A stretch of 64,000 bases of DNA, taken from NCBI GenBank assembly GCA_958295865.1, contig CATQHF010000003.1, positions 1-64,000 of the forward strand. The letters are read 5' to 3'. Below the pieces are notes generated by a model. It saw nothing but the letters and a program-made list of their open reading frames with translations, made no database searches and was not told the DNA's origin. Shown here piece by piece: positions 16,668 through 24,798 of this stretch. Every line of letters begins with the position of its first letter. The stretch's first letter is position 1. The translations under genes were made by a program, and so were the position numbers. This DNA is from an uncultured Dehalococcoidia bacterium (GTDB taxonomy: Bacteria; Chloroflexota; Dehalococcoidia; Lucifugimonadales; JADFKI01).

Positions 16668-17738
16668 TCATCCGCGCCTTAGCCTTCCGCCATCGAGGGG
16701 GAAGGGACTTTGCGGGCGTCCTTCGGCAAGTTCGGATGAACTGGGTGATATGAGTTCGTCCAAAGGGATGTGTCTGCGCTGGGCGGCTGAGCGGTAGGCG
16801 GCTAGGACGATTGCCAGATCTTTGACGGCTTCCTCGCCGCTCATGAGGGGAGGGCGGTCTTGCTCGATGCTCTCCTTGAACTCCAGCGCCATGCCGCGCA
16901 CGCCCCGATGCGCCGCGGGCAGGCGCACGGTGCGCTTTACCAGCGTATTCTCGAAGACTATCTCGCTGCCGTAGGGGGCGAATCCGAACCAGCCGTCGCT
17001 GCCGGTGACGGCGATCCAGTTGCGCTGTTCGGTTTTGGGCGTGGCGCGCGAGAAGTTAATCATGCCCACCGCGCCATCGGGCAGATTTGCCAGCATGACC
17101 AAGCCGTCCTCGCCTTCGGAGCGCCGATGCACCCTTGGCGGTATGGCGGCATAGACTTGGCTGGGCATGCCGCCGAGGTTGAGGATCAAGTCCACATAAT
17201 GGATTCCGGCGTCTATGAATGAGCCGCCGCCCGTGAGGGTCGCGTCGTAGCGCCATGGGGTTGACGGCGGGCGGTATGCCTCGACATGTATGTCTATGAG
17301 GCGCAACCTGCCGATGTTGCCCGCTTCAATCATCGTCTTGGCGCGCCGCGCGGTGTGCAGGAAGCGGTAGTTTTCGGCGACCATGAGCCGGACGCCGCTG
17401 TCTCGCGCGGCCTGCAAGATCGCTTCCGCTTCCTCAATGGTGCGGGCTATGGGCTTCTCTATTAGGATGTGCTTTGCATGCCGTGCGGCGAGTTGGGCGT
17501 TTTCGAGGTGGACATGGTGCGGCGTGAACAGGTAGGCTGCCTGCACTCGCGGGTCTGACAGGGCTTCGTCGTAGCTGCCGAAGTAGTCTATGCCGCCGAA
17601 GCGCTCGCAGTAGGCTTTTGCCTTCGACAGGTCGCGGCTGGCGAAGTAGAAGTCGAAGTCGTCGGTCATGTGGTGGATTTCGGTGAGGACGGAGTCGGCG
17701 TAGCTGCCGCAGCCGACGATGCAGAGTGATAGTTTCAT
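16668..17738 (-). CDS. Gfo/Idh/MocA-family oxidoreductase with repeat-derived tail
   Basis: These NAD(P)-dependent enzymes oxidise or reduce sugars, inositols and related compounds. The Rossmann start LCIVGCGSYADSVLTEI is followed by the family motif EKPIARTIEEAEAI (residues about 93-106) and the second-domain segment GGGSFIDAGIHYVDLILNLGG, where the D-x3-H pair is the usual catalytic surrounding. The substrate is unknown. The protein is 356 aa. Its last 18 or so residues (EGRPQSPFPLDGGRLRRG) are encoded by a hairpin related to MITE-1 (about 16675-16710), so the original C-terminus has been replaced or extended. It is transcribed toward the unknown gene at 15917 and diverges from the metallopeptidase-like gene at 17826. 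Confidence 0.9.
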   Translation of the reverse strand: MKLSLCIVGCGSYADSVLTEIHHMTDDFDFYFASRDLSKAKAYCERFGGIDYFGSYDEALSDPRVQAAYLFTPHHVHLENAQLAARHAKHILIEKPIARTIEEAEAILQAARDSGVRLMVAENYRFLHTARRAKTMIEAGNIGRLRLIDIHVEAYRPPSTPWRYDATLTGGGSFIDAGIHYVDLILNLGGMPSQVYAAIPPRVHRRSEGEDGLVMLANLPDGAVGMINFSRATPKTEQRNWIAVTGSDGWFGFAPYGSEIVFENTLVKRTVRLPAAHRGVRGMALEFKESIEQDRPPLMSGEEAVKDLAIVLAAYRSAAQRRHIPLDELISPSSSELAEGRPQSPFPLDGGRLRRG

Positions 17739-17825
17739 TGGTCATCTCCTTCTTGGGTTACAATAATATAACCGAATCGAGGGTGAACGGGAACTAACGG
17801 CGATGGACAGGATGGACGGGATAGG

Positions 17826-19076
17826 GTGAAGGCTTACTTGATTGGGGCGCTTCGGTGGGGGCTGGCGGCGTTGCTCGTGCTGGTGGCGCTGGTTTTGCCG
17901 TCGGATTCGCGGCGCTTCAATCCGGCGCAGTGGGCGGCGGCTCCGTATCTGTACAATCTGGTGAGCTGGGAGCTGGACAATTTCTTCAGCAAGTGGCTGT
18001 TCAGGGCGGCGGGGGCGCTGCCGGGCGACGCCGACGCCGCGCGAGAACGGGACACGCACGAATACTTTTCCATGAATACCGAGATGTCCCATATTCGCGG
18101 GGGGCTCAGGATGGCGGCGGCGCGGGACTTGCATGAGCGAACCGCGAGTATGCAGGCGCTGCTGGATGACGCAGAGGCGCAGGCTGCCGCGCTGTCGGAT
18201 GGCGCGGAAGAGACGATAGAGAGCTATATCAGCGCGGTTCTGGTCGAGGAGGGCTTGGCGGTGTTTGGCGAGGTCGTCTTGCCGCCCGTAGATGTGCGGC
18301 TGGTGCAGCCGCCGAAGCTGCTGGTGACTTCGCCGCGCGATCGAATCTATCGCAAGCATGATGTGCTGCTGCGCCCGGATGTGGACTTGTCGACGCGAGA
18401 GGAAATAGAGCGCAGGCTCTTGCGCGATGAAAATCTGTCGGCGCTGGTGGAGGACATCGGCGGGCTTGCGACATATCCGGCGTCCGTGGCAAACGGGCAT
18501 CCGATGCGCTGGACGCTTCAGGCGTCGGCGCATGAGTGGCTGCATCACTACTTCTTCTTCCGGCCGCTCGGTCAGCGCATGTTCGACGATGACGATATGT
18601 TCAATCTGAACGAGACGATTGCCAGCGTGGTGGGCAAGGAGATTGGCGACCGCGCGTTCAAGATGATGGCGGAGGACTTTTTGCCGCCGGCCGATACGAT
18701 GCCCGGCGACGCGCCAAGCGACGCTGATGAGGCGGCGGCGAGTCCGTTTGACTTCGGGGCGGAGATGCGCCGCACGCGCTTGGAGGTGGAGACGCTGCTG
18801 GAAGACGGACGGGTGGAGGATGCGGAGGCTTACATGGAGGAGCGCAGGCGGTTGTTTGTGGAGAACGGGTATGCGATACGCAAGCTGAATCAGGCGTATT
18901 TCGCGTTCTACGGCACATACGCCGACTTGCCTGCCGCCATCAGTCCGATAGGCGATGAGGTGAAGCGATTCCGCGCGCTCGTGCCTGACCTGGGGGATTT
19001 CATCCGCATCGTATCGGGGATTTCGAGCTACGATGAGTTTCTGCGCCTGCTTGATGAGCTTGAGAACGGGGGCTAA
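17826..19076 (+). CDS. Membrane-anchored HExxH protein of unknown function
   Basis: The 416-residue product begins with one transmembrane or signal segment (residues 5-24), and the rest should lie outside the membrane. HEWLHHYFFF at 236-245 contains HExxH, and NETIAS at about 262-267 supplies a Glu in the position of the third gluzincin zinc ligand, so a zinc peptidase is likely. Helical regions before and after are rich in acidic residues (GDAPSDADEAAAS). The GTG start at 17826 follows GATAGG inside an ATGGACAGGATGGACGGGAT repeat. It lies upstream of hflK in the same direction. It is the second HExxH envelope protein within 4 kb and shares no obvious similarity with the first outside the motif. 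Confidence 0.7.
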   Translation: MKAYLIGALRWGLAALLVLVALVLPSDSRRFNPAQWAAAPYLYNLVSWELDNFFSKWLFRAAGALPGDADAARERDTHEYFSMNTEMSHIRGGLRMAAARDLHERTASMQALLDDAEAQAAALSDGAEETIESYISAVLVEEGLAVFGEVVLPPVDVRLVQPPKLLVTSPRDRIYRKHDVLLRPDVDLSTREEIERRLLRDENLSALVEDIGGLATYPASVANGHPMRWTLQASAHEWLHHYFFFRPLGQRMFDDDDMFNLNETIASVVGKEIGDRAFKMMAEDFLPPADTMPGDAPSDADEAAASPFDFGAEMRRTRLEVETLLEDGRVEDAEAYMEERRRLFVENGYAIRKLNQAYFAFYGTYADLPAAISPIGDEVKRFRALVPDLGDFIRIVSGISSYDEFLRLLDELENGG

Positions 19077-19095
19077 TATGGACGGACAGGTTGTT

Positions 19096-19141
19096 TTTTC
19101 ACACGCGCGCGGTGAAAATGTGCTAATATCTATTGTATAAA
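19096..19141 (+). promoter_or_regulatory. Inverted repeat and possible promoter before hflK
   Basis: TTTTCAC (19096-19102) and GTGAAAA (19112-19118) form a 7-bp inverted repeat around ACGCGCGCG. The right arm overlaps a weak -35 (GTGAAA), followed after 18 bases by TATAAA (19136-19141). The layout fits a regulated promoter for hflKC, but the evidence is positional only. Confidence 0.35.
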
Positions 19142-19162
19142 TGATGAAGTTTGCGGAGTGAT

Positions 19163-20206
19163 ATGTATCGCCAAGACGAACCGGAAGTAAATCTGGAACA
19201 GATATTGGAGCGGATTCGCTCCTTCAACCCGTTCAGAAGCAGGGATGGAGGCGGCGGCGGCAACGGCGTCGCGTACTTCATTCTGGGGCTGTTCGCGGTA
19301 GCGGTCATTTTCTGGCTCGGCACGGGAATCTATACGGTTCAGCCGGGTGAGGAGGCGGTGCTGCGTCTGGTCGGACGATACGAAAACACGACCGGGCCGG
19401 GGCTGAACTGGTACTGGCCCTCGCCTATCGGCAAGCGCGATGTGGTGAGGGTCGATGAGGTGCGGCGGCTGGAAATCGGCGTGCGCGGCAGCGCGCCCAT
19501 TCCGGACGAGGCGCAGATGATTACCGGCGACCAGAATATCGTGGATGTGCAGCTTCTGGTGCAGTACAACATCAAGAGTTCGCAGGACTTTCTGTTCAGG
19601 GCGGTTGACCCCGGCGGACTTACGCTCAAGGATGCTGCCGAGACCTCGCTGCGTCAGGTCGTAGGTCAGCGCGAAATCGACGATGTGCTGACTATCGAAA
19701 AAGAAGCGGTTCAGGAAGATACGCGCCTCAAGCTTCAGCAACTGCTGGATCTCTACCAGACGGGGATACGGGTTACTGAGGTCAAATTGCTGAATGTGCG
19801 CCCGCCCGATCAGGTGCAGGACGCCTTTGACGATGTTGTTCGCGCCCGTGAGGACAAGGACCGCATCATCAACCTTGCCGATGCCTATAAAGAGTCGCAG
19901 CTGCCGCTCGCGCGAGGCGACGCTGCGCGGCTTACCGAGTCGGCGGCGGCGTTCAAGGAGACGCGCGTGGCTCAGGCGACAGGTCAAGCCAATCGCTTCC
20001 TCGCGGTTTTGCAAGAGTATCGCAAGGCGCCGGATGTTACGCGGCAAAGGCTGTACCTTGAGGCGATGGAAGAGATTTTGCCCGGCGTTACCAAGTTTAT
20101 CGTGGATGCGGACAACGGCGGCAACCTGCTGCAACTTCTTCCGCTGAGCGAAACGGGCAATACTACGACGCCGTTTAATGTTCCGACTCCGACATCCAAC
20201 CAGTAG
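19163..20206 (+). CDS. hflK: HflK-like SPFH/band-7 membrane protein
   Basis: HflK and HflC form a cage of SPFH proteins that restrains FtsH proteolysis of membrane proteins. This 347-residue protein has a Gly-rich N-terminus (RDGGGGGNG), one transmembrane helix (about 38-60) and the SPFH domain beginning YTVQPGEEAVLRLVGRYE, continuing with GLNWYWPSPIGKRDVVRVDEVRRLEIG. Next comes a coiled coil ending near TRVAQATGQANRFLAVLQEY. ATG 19163 follows GGAG and is preferred to the upstream in-frame TTG at 19151. hflC follows after 24 bases. No ftsH is present in the window. Confidence 0.88.
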   Translation: MYRQDEPEVNLEQILERIRSFNPFRSRDGGGGGNGVAYFILGLFAVAVIFWLGTGIYTVQPGEEAVLRLVGRYENTTGPGLNWYWPSPIGKRDVVRVDEVRRLEIGVRGSAPIPDEAQMITGDQNIVDVQLLVQYNIKSSQDFLFRAVDPGGLTLKDAAETSLRQVVGQREIDDVLTIEKEAVQEDTRLKLQQLLDLYQTGIRVTEVKLLNVRPPDQVQDAFDDVVRAREDKDRIINLADAYKESQLPLARGDAARLTESAAAFKETRVAQATGQANRFLAVLQEYRKAPDVTRQRLYLEAMEEILPGVTKFIVDADNGGNLLQLLPLSETGNTTTPFNVPTPTSNQ

Positions 20207-20230
20207 CAACGCAGGAAGCGAAACTAGATA

Positions 20231-21388
20231 ATGAAACTGCTCGCCGGCATAGTAGTCCTATTCGTTCTGGCGGCCGCCATCGTCGGCCCGCAGACGCTCT
20301 TCATCGTGGATGAGACGCAACTTGCGATAGTCACCCGCTTCGGTGAACCGCGACGGTCTATCAAGGATCCGGGCCTCTATGTCAAGACGCCCTTCGTCGA
20401 TACCGTGAGATACTTCGACAAGCGCATCCTGATTTTTGACGCGCCGCCGGACTCGCTGCTGACGGAAGACAAGAAGCGACTTGTGATCGATGTGTATGCC
20501 AGGGGCAGGATATTCGACCCGCTGCTGTTCTTCAAGACGGTGAACTCGGAGTCGCAGGCGGCTTCGCGGGCAATCGACATCATCAGCTCCGAGCTTCGGC
20601 GCGAGATTGCGCTCGACACGCAGATAGAGGTAATCCGGGAAACGCGTGAGGGCATCATGAACCGGGTGCGGGATTCGGTAAATCCGAAGCTGGCCGAGTT
20701 CGGCATCGAGACGCTTGATGTGCGTATCAAGCGCGCCGACTTCCCGGACACCATCGCTGAGAGCGTCTATGCGAGGATGCAGGCGGAACGCAAGCGCATA
20801 GCCGACCGCGAGCGCGCGGAGGGCGCGGAGCGGGACGCCGAGGTGCGGGCGGATGTTGACAGACAGGCGGCTATCATTCGCGCCGAGGCGGAGCGGGACG
20901 CCCAGATTACGCGCGGCGAGGGCGAGGCTGAGGCGGTGCGTATCTTCGCGGAGTCGCTCGGACAGGACCCGGAGTTCTACGCATTCCAGCGCAGCCTCCA
21001 GGCGTACAAGAACTTCCTGCCCGAAAGCAGCACTACGGTCGTGCTTCCAGCCAACAGCTCGCTATTCCAGTTCCTGCAAACGCCGGGCGGCGAGGGCCAG
21101 TTCAACGGCGCGCCGGTGCCGGCGGCCGTACAGCCTCCGGCTGAAACCGCGCTCGAGCCGCTTGCCGCGAACTACCTTGCGGGCATGCTTGGCGTTGGCG
21201 CGCGCGAGCTTACGCTTGTCAGCTCGGATGCGACGGAATGGTCGGATGCGAGCCTCGGCTGCCCGAAGCCGGATACGGCATACGCGCAGGTGGTTACGCC
21301 GGGGTACAAGGTCACCTTCGAGCATGAGGGCGACACATACGCGGTGCATTCCAACGATGACGCTTCGTATATGACATCCTGCCAATAG
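20231..21388 (+). CDS. hflC: HflC-like protein with an extra C-terminal Cys domain
   Basis: The partner of HflK: an N-terminal membrane helix (1-22), then an SPFH domain (VDETQLAIVTRFGEP, GLYVKTPFVDTVRYFDKRILIFD) and the typical HflC coiled coil (ADFPDTIAESVYARMQAER, DAQITRGEGEAEAVRIFAE). Normal HflC ends soon after YKNFL. Here about 90 residues are added: a Pro/Ala linker followed by a domain with SSDATEWSDASLGCPKPD and YTVHS-like strands ending in a terminal Cys (SLGCP to TSC). Similar SLGCP domains occur at the ends of secreted proteins of cyanobacteria and Chloroflexi as far as I recall. It would sit on the outer side with the SPFH cage, and the two Cys could form a disulfide. The protein is 385 aa. 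After the stop, CAGCCG/CGGCTG (21393-21419) could form a hairpin, without a T-run. Confidence 0.85.
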   Translation: MKLLAGIVVLFVLAAAIVGPQTLFIVDETQLAIVTRFGEPRRSIKDPGLYVKTPFVDTVRYFDKRILIFDAPPDSLLTEDKKRLVIDVYARGRIFDPLLFFKTVNSESQAASRAIDIISSELRREIALDTQIEVIRETREGIMNRVRDSVNPKLAEFGIETLDVRIKRADFPDTIAESVYARMQAERKRIADRERAEGAERDAEVRADVDRQAAIIRAEAERDAQITRGEGEAEAVRIFAESLGQDPEFYAFQRSLQAYKNFLPESSTTVVLPANSSLFQFLQTPGGEGQFNGAPVPAAVQPPAETALEPLAANYLAGMLGVGARELTLVSSDATEWSDASLGCPKPDTAYAQVVTPGYKVTFEHEGDTYAVHSNDDASYMTSCQ

Positions 21389-21527
21389 CGAGCAGCCGTC
21401 GGGTTTCAGCCTTCGGCTGTCAGCCTTGTTCCTTCATCACCTCCCCCTAGGTGAAAATAGGGCAGCATACGTAATTTTTTCGCATTTTAGGTCGTATGTC
21501 ATCAACACATTTGCGGTTGGCAGACGC

Positions 21528-21533
21528 TATAAT
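21528..21533 (+). promoter_or_regulatory. -10 box upstream of ybeY
   Basis: A perfect TATAAT lies 30 bases before the ybeY start. No good -35 sits at the usual distance, so an activator or an unusual spacing would be needed. It would drive ybeY-dnaX-ybaB. Confidence 0.35.
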
Positions 21534-21562
21534 GAACTCCACTATGCGAAAGAGGTTTGCGC

Positions 21563-22093
21563 TTGGGTTCGCCTAATAGCCAAAATGCCGATGTTGCGGT
21601 TCAAGTCTTCGACGAATTCGAGGGCTTGGTGCGCGTCTCGCGGCTGGATGCGGTTTGTCGGGCGGCGCTGGAGCAAGAGGGCGTTGCGCGGCAGGTTAGT
21701 CTGGTGATTGCCGATGACGACACGGTGCGCGCGCTGAACGCGAAGTATCGCGGGCTGGATGCGACGACCGATGTGCTTTCGTTTGGGTTCGACAATCAGG
21801 GCGAATACTACGGCGAGGGCGACGCGCCTTCGGAGTGGTCGACGGACGATTCGTTTGTGCTGCCGCCGGGGGAAGCCGCCGGACTTGGCGAGGTGATAAT
21901 CTCGTATCCGCAGGCGACGCGGCAGGCGCGGGAGCGTGGGCGCTCGGTCGAGGAAGAGCTTGCTCATCTGGTCGCGCATGGCGTCTTGCATCTGATAGGG
22001 CATGACCACATGAGCGATGCCGAAGAACTGGCGATGAACTCCAAGGAACGCAGCATAATGGCGCGGGTGATGGAGACTGATCGGTATGGCTGA
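21563..22093 (+). CDS. ybeY: Endoribonuclease YbeY (16S rRNA maturation)
   Basis: YbeY is a zinc RNase that helps mature the 3' end of 16S rRNA and monitors ribosomes. The metal motif HGVLHLIGHDH (H-x3-H-x5-H) is complete near residue 140, preceded by the family segments LNAKYRGLDATTDVLSF and LGEVIISYPQA. The length of 176 aa is slightly above the usual 150, because an acidic loop (GEYYGEGDAPSEWSTDD) is inserted between the two halves. The TTG at 21563 has AAAGAGG seven bases upstream; an earlier TTG at 21557 is too close to it. The 3' end overlaps dnaX by eight bases, which implies translational coupling. Confidence 0.95.
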   Translation: MGSPNSQNADVAVQVFDEFEGLVRVSRLDAVCRAALEQEGVARQVSLVIADDDTVRALNAKYRGLDATTDVLSFGFDNQGEYYGEGDAPSEWSTDDSFVLPPGEAAGLGEVIISYPQATRQARERGRSVEEELAHLVAHGVLHLIGHDHMSDAEELAMNSKERSIMARVMETDRYG

Positions 22094-23762
22094 GGTCTTT
22101 TACAGGAAGTGGCGGCCCAAGAGCCTGAGTGAGGTTGTTGGGCAGGAAGCCATCACCAAGACGCTGAAGCAGGCGGTAACGCAGGGGCGCGTGGCGCATG
22201 CCTACCTGTTCTGCGGCACACGCGGCACGGGCAAGACGAGCACGGCGCGCATTATGGCGAAGGCTATCAACTGCATGTCGCCGCGGGACGGCGAGCCTGA
22301 TAACGAGTGTCATATATGCGTGGGCATCAACGAGTCGCGCGCGCTCGACCTCATCGAGATTGACGCCGCCAGCAATCGGGGCATCGATGACATACGCGAC
22401 CTGAGCGACAAGGTTCGGTTTTCGCCGAATGAAGCGCGATTCAAGATATACATCATCGACGAAGTCCACATGCTCACCGAGCCCGCGTTCAACGCTCTGC
22501 TGAAGACGCTCGAAGAGCCGCCGGCGCATGCGGTGTTCATCCTGGCGACTACTGAGGCGCACAAGGTTCCGCTGACCATCATATCGCGCTGCCAGCGCTT
22601 CGACTTTCGGCGCATTCCGATTGAGCAGATGGTTGCCAAGCTCGGCGACATCTGCGCGCAAGAGGGCATAGAGGCGTCGCATGGCGCGCTGCAACTGGTG
22701 TCGCGCATCGCCAACGGGGGGCTGCGCGATGCGGAGAATCTGCTGGAGCAGGTGTTCGTCTCTTATGGCTCGACCATAGATGAGGACGATGTGCGGCAGC
22801 TGCTGAAGCTTGGCGGCGATGAGATGGCGCTGGAACTTGTGGGGCATATCGTCGGCAAGTCGGTTAGCGAGGGCATCGCCGCTATCAACAGCACCTCCGA
22901 GCAGGGGAACGACTTGCGCCAGCTGCTGCGCGGCACGCTGGAATACCTGCGCTCGCTGCTGCTGATAAAGACGGGCGCGGGCGCGCAGTTCGGCTATTCC
23001 GATGAGGTCGCGGAGCGCTTGAACACGCTTGCGGCGGATACGCAGATGGAGCATCTGTATCGCGTGCTGAAGGTGTTCGCCGGGGTGAATATGCGCCGCG
23101 ATACGGCGTCCACGCTGCCGCTTGAGCTGGCGATGGTGGAGTCGGCGATGCAGCCGGAGCGCGCTGTCGTGGCAGCGGTGGCCGCGCCTCGTCGTGAGGC
23201 TGCGCCGCAAGCCGCGCCGCCACCCCCACGCTACGCGCCGCCGCCCGCATCTCCGCCGCCGAACAGCCAGCCATATCGCCAGCCGCCGCGCCAAAGCCAG
23301 CCACAACCGCCGCCAAGACCGACAAGGGTGGCTGCGGAAGCCCCGGCGGGCGCTCCGGCTTCGATGAATGGAGAGCTGCCCGCGCAGCCCGCGGCAAGAC
23401 TGGAGCATCAGTGGCGCACGATTACATGGGCGCTGCGGCATGTGGGCACGCGGTTCATGCTGGGGGCGCTGCTGAATAGCTGCAAAGAGCGCGAGGTAGC
23501 GGATGATACGATAGTGTTGAAGTTTGCCCATCGCTCGAATATGGAGCGGATACAGGAAGAGCTGGACAACCCTGAAAGCCGCCGCGCCATGGACGATGCG
23601 GTGGTGAAGGCTATGGGCGGCAGCTTCCGAATCAAGGTGTCGCTTGTGAATGGCGGCAATAGCGCGGGAACGCAGTCGGCGTCGCAAAGAAGCCATCTGG
23701 TGCTTGCGGCGCAGGCGATGGGCGCTAGAATTGTCAGTGAAAAGGAGGACGAACAACGATGA
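22086..23762 (+). CDS. dnaX: DNA polymerase III subunit gamma/tau
   Basis: DnaX is the ATPase of the clamp loader. The product opens with YRKWRPKSLSEVVGQE, and has Walker A GTRGTGKTS, Walker B IIDEVHML and the sensor segment TTEAHKVPLTIISRCQRF. A Pro/Ala/Gln-rich linker (about 365-430) leads to the C-terminal tau domain. The zinc module is unusual. The series normally C-x8-C-x2-C-x2-C reads INC-x11-ECHICVGI here, so the fourth Cys position is Ile. Length is 558 aa, in the usual range for short tau proteins. I see no slippery A-run that would suggest a programmed gamma frameshift. Its stop overlaps the ybaB start by four bases. Confidence 0.96.
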   Translation: MAEVFYRKWRPKSLSEVVGQEAITKTLKQAVTQGRVAHAYLFCGTRGTGKTSTARIMAKAINCMSPRDGEPDNECHICVGINESRALDLIEIDAASNRGIDDIRDLSDKVRFSPNEARFKIYIIDEVHMLTEPAFNALLKTLEEPPAHAVFILATTEAHKVPLTIISRCQRFDFRRIPIEQMVAKLGDICAQEGIEASHGALQLVSRIANGGLRDAENLLEQVFVSYGSTIDEDDVRQLLKLGGDEMALELVGHIVGKSVSEGIAAINSTSEQGNDLRQLLRGTLEYLRSLLLIKTGAGAQFGYSDEVAERLNTLAADTQMEHLYRVLKVFAGVNMRRDTASTLPLELAMVESAMQPERAVVAAVAAPRREAAPQAAPPPPRYAPPPASPPPNSQPYRQPPRQSQPQPPPRPTRVAAEAPAGAPASMNGELPAQPAARLEHQWRTITWALRHVGTRFMLGALLNSCKEREVADDTIVLKFAHRSNMERIQEELDNPESRRAMDDAVVKAMGGSFRIKVSLVNGGNSAGTQSASQRSHLVLAAQAMGARIVSEKEDEQR

Positions 23763-24067
23763 TGAACCGAAAGATGATGAGGCAGGCTCAGCAGATTCAG
23801 AAGCAGATGCTGAAGATGCAAGAAGAGCTGGAATCGGAGACGGTCACGGCGACGGTTGGCGGCGGCGTGGTTACGGTGGTCGTGAGCGGCAAGATGAATG
23901 TGGAGTCTATCAGCATAGACCCGGACGCGGTGTCGCCCGAGGATGTGGAGATGCTCGAAGACTTGGTGCGCGCGGCTGTCAATGAGGGGCTGGACAAGGC
24001 GCAGCAGATGGCGTCCGAGAAGATGGGGGCGCTGACGGGCGGGATGAACATGCCGGGGTTGTTCTAG
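23759..24067 (+). CDS. ybaB: YbaB/EbfC family nucleoid-associated protein
   Basis: The product is a 102-residue DNA-binding protein of the YbaB/EbfC family, which forms tweezer-like dimers on DNA. It has the Met- and Lys-rich helix MMRQAQQIQKQMLKMQEEL, the sheet region VTATVGGGVVTVVVSGKMNVESISIDP and the closing helix VRAAVNEGLDKAQQMASEKM. The order dnaX-ybaB-recR is conserved in many bacteria and links the protein to replication and repair. The start overlaps the dnaX stop (ATGA). An ATCGATGGACAGGAT repeat and a small CCTTCCCC hairpin relic separate it from recR. Confidence 0.95.
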   Translation: MMNRKMMRQAQQIQKQMLKMQEELESETVTATVGGGVVTVVVSGKMNVESISIDPDAVSPEDVEMLEDLVRAAVNEGLDKAQQMASEKMGALTGGMNMPGLF

Positions 24068-24153
24068 GGGACGGCGGGGCTGACATCGATGGACAGGATT
24101 TTGCTTTCATCCTAGCCTTCCCCGCGAAAGGGAAGGAACTACGGAGCTGTTAG

Positions 24154-24765
24154 ATGACGACGGACGGAACGCCTGCTGCCGCGCCTGTGGCTCGGCTTGC
24201 GGATGAGTTCAATAAGCTGCCGGGGATTGGGCCCAAGACGGCGCAGCGCCTGACCTATTATCTGGTGCGTATGCCGGAGGAGGATGCGCGCTTGCTTGCG
24301 GAGGCGATTATCGCCGTAAAAGAGCGCATCGTGCTGTGCGCGCAATGCTACAACATCACCGAATCCGATCCGTGCGCGGTGTGCGCTAATCCGCGCCGCG
24401 ACCGCAGCCGAATATGCGTGGTGGAGGAGGCGCTGGATGTGCTGGCGCTTGAGCGCACGAACACATACAGAGGGATGTACCATGTGCTGCATGGCGTCAT
24501 CTCGCCTATGAACGGCATAGGGCCGGGCGACCTGCGGATTCAGCCTTTGCTGGAGCGGTTGAGCGGCAATGACATCCAAGAGGTCATCCTTGCGACTAAT
24601 CCCAACCTTGAGGGTGAAGCCACATCCATGTATATTCAGCAGCTGATTTCGCCGCTGGGGATACGGGTTACGCGCCCGGCGCGCGGCTTGCCGGTGGGGG
24701 GCGATCTGGAGTATGCGGATGAGGTTACGCTGGGACGCGCCATCGAGGGCAGGCAAGAGTTTTGA
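24154..24765 (+). CDS. recR: Recombination protein RecR
   Basis: RecR works with RecO (and RecF) to load RecA on SSB-coated single-stranded DNA. The 203-residue sequence has the helix-hairpin-helix phrase FNKLPGIGPKTAQRLTYYL, a C4 zinc finger (CAQCYNITESDPCAVC) and the Toprim domain beginning RICVVEEALDVLALE. Its C-terminus has GLPVGGDLEYADEVTLGRAI. The N-terminus is a few residues longer than usual (TDGTPAAAPVA). It lies 86 bases after ybaB and 33 bases before recO. Confidence 0.97.
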   Translation: MTTDGTPAAAPVARLADEFNKLPGIGPKTAQRLTYYLVRMPEEDARLLAEAIIAVKERIVLCAQCYNITESDPCAVCANPRRDRSRICVVEEALDVLALERTNTYRGMYHVLHGVISPMNGIGPGDLRIQPLLERLSGNDIQEVILATNPNLEGEATSMYIQQLISPLGIRVTRPARGLPVGGDLEYADEVTLGRAIEGRQEF

Positions 24766-24798
24766 GGGGCTAACCTGTAAGGACGGATGGAGTAGGGT

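Noticed and set aside
21696-23756. 686-codon minus-strand open frame over dnaX
   Set aside because: It is a shadow of dnaX, with an Arg/His-rich translation and no recognisable domain.
22086-23762. Programmed frameshift producing a short gamma form of DnaX
   Set aside because: No A-run or slippery heptamer followed by a stem was found near the end of the ATPase domain.
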